Below, one piece after another: positions 25,692-34,834 of a DNA stretch of 64,000 nucleotides; the stretch's first letter is position 1, and each line of letters begins with the position of its first letter. Made by a program: the position numbers and the translations under genes. This DNA is from Comamonas sp. BIGb0124 (GTDB lineage Bacteria; Pseudomonadota; Gammaproteobacteria; Burkholderiales; Burkholderiaceae_C), in assembly GCF_003752175.1 (NCBI RefSeq), contig NZ_RJVF01000013.1, positions 1 to 64,000 on the forward strand, read 5' to 3'. The notes under the pieces were generated by a model. That model did not search any database and was not told the DNA's origin. It worked only from the letters and a program-made list of their open reading frames with translations.

Positions 25692-25719
25692 GGGGAGGCG
25701 CACGCACGCGCGCCTCCCC
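25692..25719 (-). other. Intercistronic stem-loop between livK and livH
   Basis: GGGGAGGCGC (25692-25701) and GCGCCTCCCC (25710-25719) form a perfect ten-base-pair stem with an eight-base loop. It lies 20 bases beyond the livK stop in the direction of transcription and lacks a U-run. Such hairpins commonly stabilise the upstream receptor mRNA or partly terminate transcription, giving more receptor than membrane protein. Role is inferred. Confidence 0.6.
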
Positions 25720-25738
25720 GGCGATTGCAATCAATGAC

Positions 25739-26938
25739 TTATTGCTTGAAATCGGCGGGCTGGAAGGACCCGATGATGGCGTCGTTGTACGGCAGCAATT
25801 TGCCGTCGCTCCACTTGATCCACACCAGATCCTTGGCCGTCAGGGCTTCGCGCGTGGTCTTGCTGAACGGCTTGTCGTAGGTCTTGAGCAAGCCCTGGAC
25901 CGGTGTCGTCAGATCCTCGAGCGCGGCCCGCACCGTGGCGCCGTCGGTCGACTTGGCCTGCTTGACGGCTTCGGCATAGATCAGCACCGAGTCATAGCCA
26001 TGCAGCGCGAAAGAAAACGATCCGGGGGCCTTGAGCTTCGAGCCGATGCGGTCGAACAGCTTCTGTTGCGCGGGGGTCTTGGTTTCGCTGACGGTGCGCA
26101 TGAACAGGGGTTTTTCGGCCAGCGTCTTGCCTGCTGCGTCGTAGAACGTGATGTTGTCGGCGGCCCAAGAGGTCAGCACCAGCGGGTGGTAGTTGATCTT
26201 GTCCATGCTCCGGATCAACTGGGCAATCGGCGTTCCCTGCGCCCACACCACGAGGGTGTCGACATTGGCGGCCTTCATCTTGCTCAGTTGCGACGTCATG
26301 TCGGTGTCGCCCACGCCGAAGCGCTCGGTGCCCGCGGGCTTGATGCCCTGGATCTCGGCGATTTCCTGCATGTCCTTCAGACCGCCCTGGCCGTAGCCCG
26401 TGGTCTCGGCCATCAGGCCGATCACCTTGGACTGGCTCGCGTTCTTCTTGATGTACGCCATCAAGGCGGCGACCTGCTCGCGGTCGACCATCGACACGCG
26501 GAACATGTAGTTGTCGGCATTCGGGCTGGACGGCTTGGTGATGTCGGTGCCCGAACCCACGTTGCCGATCACCGGGATCTTCTTCTGATTGGCGATGTGT
26601 TTCCAGGCCATCGCATTGCCGGAGTTCGTCGGGCCGAAGACCGCGACGACGTTCTCGCGGTCGATCAGGTCGCTCATGTTCTGAATGGACCGAGGCGGTG
26701 CCGAGGTGTCGTCCCGCGTCACCAGGGTGAGCTTGCGGCCCAGCACGCCGCCGGCGGCATTGATGTCCGCGATCGCGGCCTCCATGCCGAGCACCGCAGC
26801 CTGCCCGCTCTGCGCCGAGGGCGATGCCGACAGGTCTCCGTTGTAGCCCAGCTTGATGTCCTGGGCATGGGCGGCATGGGCCACGGCCGTCAGGGCGAGG
26901 GCGGCGATCACCGAGGTATAGATGCTTTTCAGTTTCAT
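25739..26938 (-). CDS. Branched-chain-type ABC transporter periplasmic receptor (LivK-like)
   Basis: A 399-residue receptor with a signal peptide (cleavage after AAHAQ or nearby, about residue 25) and a periplasmic-binding-protein type I fold: IKLGYNGDLSAS, LGMEAAIADINAAGG and VAVFGPTNSGNAMAW are typical. Such receptors bind amino acids but in degradation operons often bind aromatic or terpenoid acids. It precedes livH and the rest of the importer in the leftward operon and follows the SDR gene by 88 bases. Ligand unknown. Confidence 0.9.
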   Translation of the reverse strand: MKLKSIYTSVIAALALTAVAHAAHAQDIKLGYNGDLSASPSAQSGQAAVLGMEAAIADINAAGGVLGRKLTLVTRDDTSAPPRSIQNMSDLIDRENVVAVFGPTNSGNAMAWKHIANQKKIPVIGNVGSGTDITKPSSPNADNYMFRVSMVDREQVAALMAYIKKNASQSKVIGLMAETTGYGQGGLKDMQEIAEIQGIKPAGTERFGVGDTDMTSQLSKMKAANVDTLVVWAQGTPIAQLIRSMDKINYHPLVLTSWAADNITFYDAAGKTLAEKPLFMRTVSETKTPAQQKLFDRIGSKLKAPGSFSFALHGYDSVLIYAEAVKQAKSTDGATVRAALEDLTTPVQGLLKTYDKPFSKTTREALTAKDLVWIKWSDGKLLPYNDAIIGSFQPADFKQ

Positions 26939-27026
26939 GGTTGTCTCCTACTGAGTTGGGCTTGAGGCTCTAAAACTGCCGTTCTGTGACGGCTTGACTG
27001 TCGTTGCCGGGCTGCGGCCCTGGCGT

Positions 27027-27803
27027 TCACACGGCCAGGAAACCGCCGTCCACGGGCAGCGTGATGCCCGTGACGTAGCGCGCCATGTCCGAGGCCAGGA
27101 AGATCACGGGACCGACCAGATCCTCGGTTTCGCCGACCCGGCCCATGGGGATGCGGGTCATGAACGATTCGAGGCGCTTGGGGTCTTCGCGCGTCGCTGC
27201 GGTCATGGGCGTCGCGATGACGCCGGGCGCCAGCGCGTTGACGCGAACCCCGGCCGGCGCCAGCTCTTGCGCGAGGGACTGCGTCAGCATCTTGATCGCG
27301 CCTTTGCTGGGCGCGTAACCGAGACTGGCGGCCTGCCCCGCGTAAGCAGCGATCGAGGCGATGTTGATGACACAGCCCCGGGTGGCCTTCACCGCATCGA
27401 GCCACGCATGGGTCACGTTGAACGTGCCGTGGACGTTGACATCGATGGTCTTTTTCCAGTTGGCTGCCGCACGCGGGGACGAGGTGGTCTCGCGGATGAT
27501 GATGCCGGCGTTGTTGACGAGCAGATCGACCTGGCCGACTTCGTCCGCCACCCGGGCGGCCAGTGCATGGCAGTCGTCGGCCTGGGTCACGTCCAGCACA
27601 TACGACCAGGCCTGCCCGCCCGCTTGCCGGATGGCACTCGCCGTCTCGTCGACGGTGGACGCGTTCAGATCGGTCACGATCACCCGGGCACCCGCCTGAG
27701 CGAGACCGAGGGCGATGGTGCGGCCGTTGCCCTGCCCTGCGCCGGTGATCAGCGCCAGGCGGCCTTCCAGCAAACGGGGTGCGAGCGTATCGGGAAAATT
27801 CAT
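27027..27803 (-). CDS. SDR family oxidoreductase
   Basis: A 258-residue classical short-chain dehydrogenase. TGAGQGNG at residues 20-27 binds the dinucleotide, NNAG is intact, and the catalytic Ser, Tyr and Lys are in NIASIAAY and GYAPSKGAIK. The C-terminus PVDGGFLAV is typical of the FabG-like subfamily. AGGAGACA precedes the ATG at 27803. Second gene of the operon, 44 bases after the FAD dehydrogenase, so it probably interconverts an alcohol and ketone in the pathway. Confidence 0.92.
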   Translation of the reverse strand: MNFPDTLAPRLLEGRLALITGAGQGNGRTIALGLAQAGARVIVTDLNASTVDETASAIRQAGGQAWSYVLDVTQADDCHALAARVADEVGQVDLLVNNAGIIIRETTSSPRAAANWKKTIDVNVHGTFNVTHAWLDAVKATRGCVINIASIAAYAGQAASLGYAPSKGAIKMLTQSLAQELAPAGVRVNALAPGVIATPMTAATREDPKRLESFMTRIPMGRVGETEDLVGPVIFLASDMARYVTGITLPVDGGFLAV

Positions 27804-27847
27804 GTCTTGTGTCTCCTGTCGTTGTCGAGCGGGGGGCGAGCGATGAC

Positions 27848-29617
27848 TCAAGCCACCTCGAGTGTCTTTTCGCGCGATGGCACGACGCGCAGCGCATCGG
27901 CATCGTGTTCGCCGGCCTGGCGTCGGGCGGCGGCGATGTGCATGCCCGCCACATAACCGAAAGTCAGCGCGGGTCCGAGCGTGATGCCGGCGCCCGGATA
28001 GTTGCCGCCCATGACGCTGGCCGCGTCGTTGCCCACGGCATACAGGCCGGCGATCGGCTGCCGGTCGTCGTCGAGGACCTGCGCATGCTCGTTCGTGACC
28101 AGGCCGGCAAAGGTGCCGATATCGCCCACCACCAGCTTGATCGCATAGAACGGCCCTTGTTCGAGCGGGGCCAGGCAGGGGTTGGGCGTCACCAGCGCAT
28201 CGCCCTGATAACGGTTGTAGGCCTTGCTGCCTTTGCCGAAGGCGTTGTCGACGCCACGCGCCGCGTCTGCGTTGAAGGCCTCGACCGTGCGCTCCAGCGT
28301 GGCAGCCGGTACGTCGATCTCGCGGGCCAGTTCGGCCCAGGTCGCGCCGCGCTTGAGATAACCCGAGCGCAGGTGGCGGCCGATGGGCAGAGGGGCCGGC
28401 GCCACGCAGCCCAGACCGTAGTTCCGCAAGACCTTGTGGTCGCACAGCAGCCAGGCCGTCACCTCGCCCTGGCCCTCGCAGGCCTTGACCATGTCCTGCA
28501 CGAAGTCGTGGTACGAATTGCCCTCGTTGGTGAAGCGTTTGCCCTGCGTGGTGACGGCGATGACACCCGGCTTGGCGCGGTCGATGAAGTGGGGCATCAC
28601 GCCCGGGCTGCCGTCCTTGCGGCGGGTCACCGACGTGGGGACCCAGGCCGCTGCATGCGGGATCGTGCCGTCCACATGGCCGCCCACCGCTTCTGCCAGA
28701 CGCAGCCCGTCGCCGGTATTGGTCGAAGGCGACGGCGAGTAATGTTCATGGCCCGTAGGGGCGTGCGGAAAGAGCTGCTTGCGCCGTGCCACGTCGTAAG
28801 GGAAACCGCCGCAGGCCAGCACCACCGCCTGCGAGGCCAGCACCCGCAGGGTCTTGCCCTCATGCTGAACGACGGCCCCGGTGACGCGATCCTGTTCGAC
28901 GATCAACTGGCGCACCGGAGACGACAGCCAGACCGGCACGTCCAGATCCATGCCGGCCTTCGCCAGCCGTCCGGCCAGCGCATTGCCGTTGGTCAGCGTC
29001 ATGCCCCGGCCGAACCGGAGCACATCCAGGAAGTGGCGGCTCAACCGTTTGGTGACATACACGAACGAGGTGAACGACTTGAACGTCCGCATGAAGTGTT
29101 TGATCTCGGGACCCGAGCCCAGCATCATTCCAAACACGGTGAGTTCGGGCAGCGGCGGCGCGAGCTGCTTGACGCGAGCGCCCAGTTCCCGCCCATCGAA
29201 GGGACGCGTCACCATCGAGCGCCCGCCGGGCTGACCGCCAGGGGCTTCGGCGTGGTAGTCGGGGAACACCGCCGGCATGTCGAACTGCACACAGGTGTTG
29301 CGGGTGAAGAACTCGATCGCCTCGGGGCCGTGCTTCAGGAAAGCGTCGACCCGCTTTTCGTCGTAGTGCGTCGTGGCCTCGTGGCGCATATAGGCCGTTG
29401 CCGCGCCGGCAGGCTCTTCGATGCCCTGCTCGGTCGCCAGGCGGGTGCCTGGAATCCACAGCCAGCCGCCGGACCGTGCGGTCGTGCCGCCGTACAGAGC
29501 CTCTTTCTCGACAACCAGGACTTTCAGTCCCTGAGCCTTGGCAGTGACCGCTGCCGCCATCCCGGATGCACCGGTGCCGACGATCAGCACATCCACATTG
29601 ACCACGTCTTGCTCCAT
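27848..29617 (-). CDS. FAD-dependent dehydrogenase (3-ketosteroid-delta1-dehydrogenase / fumarate reductase flavoprotein family)
   Basis: A 589-residue flavoprotein, first gene of the operon. The FAD-binding GTGASG is at residues 14-19, followed by VVEKEALYGGTTARSGGWLW, a family motif. Near the C-terminus GLYAVGNDAASVMGGNYPGAG and GPALTFGYVAG close the FAD site. This is the family of 3-ketosteroid dehydrogenases and related FAD dehydrogenases that introduce double bonds next to a ketone. Together with the OYE and SDR genes it suggests degradation of a cyclic ketone. It is divergent from the IclR gene at 29739. Confidence 0.9.
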   Translation of the reverse strand: MEQDVVNVDVLIVGTGASGMAAAVTAKAQGLKVLVVEKEALYGGTTARSGGWLWIPGTRLATEQGIEEPAGAATAYMRHEATTHYDEKRVDAFLKHGPEAIEFFTRNTCVQFDMPAVFPDYHAEAPGGQPGGRSMVTRPFDGRELGARVKQLAPPLPELTVFGMMLGSGPEIKHFMRTFKSFTSFVYVTKRLSRHFLDVLRFGRGMTLTNGNALAGRLAKAGMDLDVPVWLSSPVRQLIVEQDRVTGAVVQHEGKTLRVLASQAVVLACGGFPYDVARRKQLFPHAPTGHEHYSPSPSTNTGDGLRLAEAVGGHVDGTIPHAAAWVPTSVTRRKDGSPGVMPHFIDRAKPGVIAVTTQGKRFTNEGNSYHDFVQDMVKACEGQGEVTAWLLCDHKVLRNYGLGCVAPAPLPIGRHLRSGYLKRGATWAELAREIDVPAATLERTVEAFNADAARGVDNAFGKGSKAYNRYQGDALVTPNPCLAPLEQGPFYAIKLVVGDIGTFAGLVTNEHAQVLDDDRQPIAGLYAVGNDAASVMGGNYPGAGITLGPALTFGYVAGMHIAAARRQAGEHDADALRVVPSREKTLEVA

Positions 29618-29657
29618 CTGAACTCTCCTAACAGGTGTTGGACGAATTATAGAAATC

Positions 29658-29697
29658 GTTTGATCATTGTCAACGCGTCAAACACTATCAGATGATA
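29658..29697. promoter_or_regulatory. Operator-like repeats in the FAD-operon/IclR intergenic region
   Basis: The 121-base divergent region is AT-rich. GTTTGA (29658-29663) and TCAAAC (29678-29683) form one inverted repeat, and TATCAGATGATA (29686-29697) forms a 5-2-5 repeat next to it. Either could be the IclR operator for the large operon. Inferred from symmetry and position only. Confidence 0.4.
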
Positions 29698-29738
29698 CGA
29701 TTAGCTCTAGTGCATTCGATATTTTCGGGTAAACCCTT

Positions 29739-30566
29739 ATGGATATACTGCGAACCTCTCTCTCATCTGGCCCGGCAATGGAAAAAAATCGTCGAGGGAT
29801 TCAATCCATCGAAATCGGTAGCGCGTTGCTGCTTCAGTTGGCACGCCATGTACGTCCTGTCGCGCTGAAAGATCTCGCGAAATCGGCCGGCATGACGGCG
29901 GGAAAAGCCCACCCGTACATGGTCAGTTTTCTGAAGGTGGGGTTCGTGACGCAGACCGCGGTGGGTCATTACGAACTCGGGCCATTGGCGCTGCAACTGG
30001 GATTGACGCGCCTGCAGCGCATGGACCCTGTCAAGGAAGCCTCGGCTCTGATAGAAGCCCTGGCGGACGAGACCAGCCAGAGCGTGGCCGTCGCGGTGTG
30101 GGGCAATTTCGGCCCGACCATCGTCCGATTGGAAGAACCAGCACAGCCGCTGCACGTGAACCTGCGTACCGGCACGGTCATGTCGCTGGTGAACACGGCG
30201 ACGGGACGGCTGTTCGCCGCCTATATGCCGCCCAAAGTGGTCGAGCGGCTGCTGTCCGAAGAGATCTCGCGATTGAGTTACGGCACGGTCCAGGGCCCGC
30301 CGGTCGATTCGGACACGCTCGAGACCCTGCTGGCGGAAACGCGCAAACACGGCCTGGCGCGCACGCGGGGCCAGCCCATTCCCGGCATCGACGCCTTGTG
30401 CGCCCCGGTGTTCGACTCTGCCGGGCACCTGGTGCTGGGCATCCTGGTCATGGGCCCGGCCGCGACTTTCGACAGCGAATGGGATGGTGTGATCGCCGGC
30501 CCCTTGCGGCAATGCGCGCAAGAGGTCTCACGGCGGATCGGCAGGGACTACCCGCAAGAGCGCTAA
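29739..30566 (+). CDS. IclR family transcriptional regulator
   Basis: A 275-residue IclR regulator. The winged helix-turn-helix spans about residues 22-80 (LKDLAKSAGMTAGKAHPYM) and the effector domain follows, with TGRLFAAYMPP and PGIDALCAPVFD. It is divergent from the 10-kb leftward operon of transporter and redox genes and is its most likely regulator. An internal start at 29778 (MEKN) is possible. Its end is convergent with the ydiJ gene, 46 bases away. Confidence 0.9.
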   Translation: MDILRTSLSSGPAMEKNRRGIQSIEIGSALLLQLARHVRPVALKDLAKSAGMTAGKAHPYMVSFLKVGFVTQTAVGHYELGPLALQLGLTRLQRMDPVKEASALIEALADETSQSVAVAVWGNFGPTIVRLEEPAQPLHVNLRTGTVMSLVNTATGRLFAAYMPPKVVERLLSEEISRLSYGTVQGPPVDSDTLETLLAETRKHGLARTRGQPIPGIDALCAPVFDSAGHLVLGILVMGPAATFDSEWDGVIAGPLRQCAQEVSRRIGRDYPQER

Positions 30567-30612
30567 CCCCGCGCTAGCCCCGCCTCACCGATCCCGCATC
30601 GCCCCCGTGCGT

Positions 30613-33600
30613 TCAGAACCTTGCATGCGCCAGCAGCGCCTGCAAGGGGTGCCTGATTTCGCGGGCACCGAAACGTTTGACCTGGCTGCGGCATGAATAC
30701 CCCGTGGCCAAAGGCTCGGCGTCTGCCGAAACGCCGCTCGCATCCAATGCGTTTTTCCAGGATTGCTCGAAGATGACGCGCGAGGTCTCGTAGTTGCGCG
30801 CCTCGTGACCGTAGGTGCCCGACATGCCGCAGCACCCACTGGCTTCGACCTGGAGGCTCAGGCCCGCTTTGGCGAAGACCTCCTGCCACTGCCCCACGCT
30901 GACCGGTGCGTTGGTTCGCTCGGTGCAATGCGGCAGCAAGCGATAGGTGACGGTCTGCGGCGCCGTCTCGGTTTTCTCTGCGCGAGGCCATACCCGGGCC
31001 AGCCATTCCTGCGGCAGCAGCACCTCGGGCACCTGCGTCAATCCGGGCACCTTGAGATATTCCTGCCGGTAGACCAGCGTCATCGCGGGGTCGAGGCCGA
31101 CCAGCGCAATGCCGGTGCGCGCCAGGCTGGACAGATGTTCGCTGTTGCGCCGGGCCACACGGTTGAAAGTCTTGAGGAAACCCTGCACATGCAAGGGCTT
31201 GCCGTTGGGCTTGAGCGGCGCCATCCACACCCGGTAGCCCAGCCGTGTCGCCAGCTCGATGAGCGGCACCATCTGTTCCGTCTCGAAGAGATAGGTGAAG
31301 CTGTCGGGCACCAGGATCACGCTGCGGGCGCGCTCCGCCGGATCGAGCGCCTCCAGCTCGGGCACGAATGCATGACGCACCCCGTGGGCCTCGAGCGCCG
31401 CGGCGATGTCGAGCCGGCTCAGCAGCGGGCTGTCGACGATGCCGAGTCCGGATGCCATCGCCTGGCGGACCCAGGATTGTTTCATCAAGCCGTTGAAGAC
31501 CGCCGGAAACTTCGCTGCCGCAGGCATCACGAATTCGAGCGAGGCCATCACATAGTCGCGCAGCGGGCGCCGGTAACGCGTGTGATAGAGCTCCAGAAAG
31601 CGCGACCGGAACTCGGGCACATCGACCTTGATGGGGCACTGGCCCGCACATGACTTGCAGGCCAGGCAGCCGGACATGGCGTCGTAGACCTGGTGCGAAA
31701 AATCGTCGCCGTCCCGACCGGCCTGACCGGACTGCCGCGCCCGGCCGGTCAGGCCCGACCACGGCCACCGCTTCTGCTGCGCGACCTTCAGCACGTCGAC
31801 GCCCTGCCCGCCCTGCAGCCTGAGCCACTCGCGCATGAGCGACGCCCGGCCCTTGGGCGAGTGCACGCGCTGCCGGGTCGCCTTCCAAGACGGGCACATG
31901 GCGTCGTCCGGATCGAAGTTGTAGCAGGCCCCGTTGCCATTGCAATGCATGGCCGAGCCGTAGCTCTGCCATACCCGCTCGTCGATCTGCCGATCGTGCT
32001 CGCCGCGCGTCGGCACGCCGTCGATCTTCAGGAGCAGCGTCTTGCTGTCCGGCGGGGTGGCGATCTTGCCGGGGTTGAACTGGTTGAACGGATCGAACGC
32101 CGCCTTCAGTTGCTGCAGCGAGCCGTAGAGCTCACCGAAGAAAGCGGGCGAGTACTCCGATCGAACGCCTTTCCCGTGCTCGCCCCACAGCAGGCCGCCA
32201 TAACGCTGGGTGAGCTTGGCCACTTCGTCCGAGACGGTGCGGACCAGCGCAGCCTGCCGCGGATCCTTCATGTCGATGGCCGGCCGCACATGCAGCACGC
32301 CGGCGTCGACGTGGCCGAACATGCCGTAGGTCAGTCCATGCCCGTCGAGCAGCGCCCGGAAATCCGCGATGAACTCGGGCAGGTTCTCGGGGGGCACCGC
32401 AGTGTCTTCGACAAAGGGCTGAGGCCGGGCTTCGCCCTGGATGTTGCCGAGCAGGCCGACGGCCCGCTTGCGCATGCCGTAGACCCGCGACACCGCGGCA
32501 TGGCCGATCGCCAGCGTATGGCCGAGCCGCTGCACGCCGGCATCGCGGCCGAGATGCGCGATGAAGGCCTGGACCCGGGCATCGACCTCCAGAGGGTCGT
32601 CGCCGCTGAATTCGACCAGGTTGATGCCCAGGGTCGGCGACGCGCTGTCGGACGGAAAGTACTCGGACACGCTGTTCCAGACAAAATCCTTCATGGCCAG
32701 CAACAGCACCTTGGAGTCGACGGTCTCGATGGACAGCGGCCGGTGGGCGATCAAGGCTCGGGCGTCCTTCAGCGCATCCATGAAACTGGCGTAGCGCACA
32801 TTGACCAATACGGCGTACTTGGGAATGGGCAGCACGTTGAGCCGGGCCTCGACCACAAAACCCAGCGAGCCTTCGGCGCCGCACAGCACGCTGTTGAGAT
32901 TGAACCGGCCGTCTTCCTCGCGCAGATGGGCCAGGTCGTAGCCCGTCAGGCAGCGGTTGAGTTTCGGAAACTTCTCGGCGATGAGCTCGGCCTTGTCTTC
33001 GCCGATGCGGCGTGCGGTGCGATACACCTTGCCCACGCGGCCCGGCTCGCTGCAGCGCGCATCGAGCGCTTCGTCGTCCAGCGGTGCGCTGAGAAAACGC
33101 TCGCCGCCCATCAGCACGAAGTCCAGCTCGAGCACGTGATTGCGTGTCTTGCCGTAGGTACAACTGCCCTGCCCGCTGGCATCGGTGTTGATCATGCCGC
33201 CCAGGGTGGCGCGATTGGAGGTCGACAGTTCGGGCGCAAAAAACAGGCCGTGGGGCTTGAGCGCGGCATTGAGCTGATCCTTGACCACGCCGGCCTGCAC
33301 CCGAACCCAGCGTTTCTGGGTGTCGATTTCCAGCACACGGTTCATGTGACGCGAGAGATCGACCACCACGCCATCGGTCAGGGACTGGCCATTGGTGCCG
33401 GTGCCGCCCCCACGCGGTGCCAGGACCACTTCGCGATGCTCGGGCCGCGCCAGCACGCCGGCGAGTTTCTGCACATCGTCGGCATCGCGGGGATAGAGCA
33501 CGGCGAGCGGCAGGCGCTGGTAGATCGAGTTGTCGGTGGCATGCACCGTGCGGTTGGCCTGATCGGTACAGATCTCGCCCTTGAAACCCTCGGCCCGAAC

Positions 33601-33681
33601 GGCATCCATGAAGGCTCGATTCCTGGGGGAGAGCTCCGATTCTCGGGTGGGGAGTTCGGCAATCATATTCATCGTGGTCAT
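30613..33681 (-). CDS. ydiJ: FAD-linked D-2-hydroxyacid dehydrogenase with Fe-S domain (YdiJ-like)
   Basis: A 1022-residue protein matching E. coli YdiJ in length and order. A PCMH-type FAD domain occupies about residues 50-280 (LAPRGGGTGTNGQSL, APELSTSNRATLGGMI). The substrate half of the FAD-linked oxidase follows, then a 4Fe-4S cluster site C-LAC-KSC-AGQCP, and a C-terminal GlpC-like CCG domain (ASGCCGMSGTYGHE). Such enzymes oxidise D-2-hydroxyglutarate or D-lactate-type acids and pass electrons to the respiratory chain. It is divergent from the LysR gene at 33807, which may regulate it. Confidence 0.9.
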   Translation of the reverse strand: MTTMNMIAELPTRESELSPRNRAFMDAVRAEGFKGEICTDQANRTVHATDNSIYQRLPLAVLYPRDADDVQKLAGVLARPEHREVVLAPRGGGTGTNGQSLTDGVVVDLSRHMNRVLEIDTQKRWVRVQAGVVKDQLNAALKPHGLFFAPELSTSNRATLGGMINTDASGQGSCTYGKTRNHVLELDFVLMGGERFLSAPLDDEALDARCSEPGRVGKVYRTARRIGEDKAELIAEKFPKLNRCLTGYDLAHLREEDGRFNLNSVLCGAEGSLGFVVEARLNVLPIPKYAVLVNVRYASFMDALKDARALIAHRPLSIETVDSKVLLLAMKDFVWNSVSEYFPSDSASPTLGINLVEFSGDDPLEVDARVQAFIAHLGRDAGVQRLGHTLAIGHAAVSRVYGMRKRAVGLLGNIQGEARPQPFVEDTAVPPENLPEFIADFRALLDGHGLTYGMFGHVDAGVLHVRPAIDMKDPRQAALVRTVSDEVAKLTQRYGGLLWGEHGKGVRSEYSPAFFGELYGSLQQLKAAFDPFNQFNPGKIATPPDSKTLLLKIDGVPTRGEHDRQIDERVWQSYGSAMHCNGNGACYNFDPDDAMCPSWKATRQRVHSPKGRASLMREWLRLQGGQGVDVLKVAQQKRWPWSGLTGRARQSGQAGRDGDDFSHQVYDAMSGCLACKSCAGQCPIKVDVPEFRSRFLELYHTRYRRPLRDYVMASLEFVMPAAAKFPAVFNGLMKQSWVRQAMASGLGIVDSPLLSRLDIAAALEAHGVRHAFVPELEALDPAERARSVILVPDSFTYLFETEQMVPLIELATRLGYRVWMAPLKPNGKPLHVQGFLKTFNRVARRNSEHLSSLARTGIALVGLDPAMTLVYRQEYLKVPGLTQVPEVLLPQEWLARVWPRAEKTETAPQTVTYRLLPHCTERTNAPVSVGQWQEVFAKAGLSLQVEASGCCGMSGTYGHEARNYETSRVIFEQSWKNALDASGVSADAEPLATGYSCRSQVKRFGAREIRHPLQALLAHARF

Positions 33682-33806
33682 GTATTTCTTTGGCTATCGC
33701 ATCGCCGCTGCAAGCGATGCCGCGTGGAATCTTACGACGGTGAGTCTGGCCGTTCTGCCACAATTCCACAAACGGATTTTTTGTCCGTGAAACATGCATG
33801 GAAGTC

Positions 33807-34706
33807 ATGAATCCCCGCAAACTCACCCCTTCGATGTCGTTGCTGCTGGTGTTCGAGGCCTCTGCACGGCACGAGAGCTATACCCGGGCGGCCGACGAGC
33901 TGGCGCTCAGCCAGAGCGCCGTGAGCCGGCAGGTCCAGGCGCTGGAAGAGCAGCTCGGCGCCGCGCTGTTTCGCCGCCAGGGCCGCTCGGTGAAGCTGAC
34001 CGAGGTGGGCCGCCGCTACCACTCAGAACTGCGGCCCGCGCTCGATCGCATCCGGCAGGCGACCCTGCAGGCGATGTCGTCTCAATCGGGTTTCGGCGCA
34101 CTCAGGCTGGCGACGCTGCCGACCTTCGGCTCGAAGTGGCTGCTGCCTCGGCTGCACGCCTTCTACGCCCTGCACCCCGGCGCCAATGTGCACATCCACT
34201 CGCGTATCGGCGCGGTCGATTTCAGTGCCGGCGACATCGATGCCGCCATCACCGTCGGCGAAGACGCCTGGCCGGGCCTCGTGGCGCACCGGCTGGCCAA
34301 GGAGTCGCTGATCGCCGTCTGCGCACCCGGCGTGCGGCCCCACTCGCAGATGCCCAGCCCGCAATGGCTGTATGCACAGACCTTCCTGACCATCGTCAGT
34401 TATCCGCAGGCCTGGTCCGACTGGCTGGCTCATCACGCCATCGACCCCTTGCCCATGCGGCACGGCCCGAGCTTCGAGCTGACCTCGCACCTGATCCAGG
34501 CCGTCGCTGCGGGACTGGGGATCGGCGTGCTGCCCCATTCACTCGTCAAGGACGAACTGATGCGGGGCACGCTCGTGGCCTTCGGCGAAACGGTGCCCAG
34601 CCGCCGCAGCTACTACTTCATCTATCCGCCGCGCAACGAAGACCTGCCGGCCCTGGCGCCGCTGCGCGAATGGCTGCTGAGTTCGCTCACCAACGACAGC
34701 GCCTGA
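33807..34706 (+). CDS. LysR family regulator (GcvA-like)
   Basis: A 299-residue LysR protein of the GcvA-like group. The HTH is within residues about 8-66 (RAADELALSQSAVSRQVQAL, then LFRRQGRSV), followed by a two-lobe effector domain with LATLPTFGSKWLLPRL and VAAGLGIGVLP. The start at 33807 has GGAAG just upstream; 33798 would add three residues. It is divergent from ydiJ across 125 bases and most likely controls that gene. The metal-resistance genes that follow have their own promoters. Confidence 0.87.
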   Translation: MNPRKLTPSMSLLLVFEASARHESYTRAADELALSQSAVSRQVQALEEQLGAALFRRQGRSVKLTEVGRRYHSELRPALDRIRQATLQAMSSQSGFGALRLATLPTFGSKWLLPRLHAFYALHPGANVHIHSRIGAVDFSAGDIDAAITVGEDAWPGLVAHRLAKESLIAVCAPGVRPHSQMPSPQWLYAQTFLTIVSYPQAWSDWLAHHAIDPLPMRHGPSFELTSHLIQAVAAGLGIGVLPHSLVKDELMRGTLVAFGETVPSRRSYYFIYPPRNEDLPALAPLREWLLSSLTNDSA

Positions 34707-34724
34707 CCCTTGCCGAGGTTTCGA

Positions 34725-34778
34725 TGACGGATTTGTCATACGGCTGTCCAGCAAACGACGGCCTGCATTTTCTAGACT
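34725..34778 (+). promoter_or_regulatory. Predicted response-regulator-controlled promoter of the DUF4148 gene
   Basis: A palindromic box TGACGGATTTGTCAT (34725-34739) is followed, exactly 33 bases later, by TAGACT (34773-34778), within TTTTCTAGACT. The same arrangement with the same spacing occurs in front of the efflux operon at 37341-37394. The box resembles the CopR/CusR type of sites used by heavy-metal response regulators. TAGACT is the likely -10 element; the start codon is 57 bases downstream. Predicted, not demonstrated. Confidence 0.62.
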
Positions 34779-34834
34779 ATGGCCTCACCTGGGAAAACAA
34801 AAACAAACCCAGCTTTTACCTAAACCGAGGCTAT

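Noticed and set aside
26978-26993. GCCGT/ACGGC hairpin between the SDR and livK genes
   Set aside because: Only five base pairs and a broken T-run; not convincing as a terminator or attenuator.
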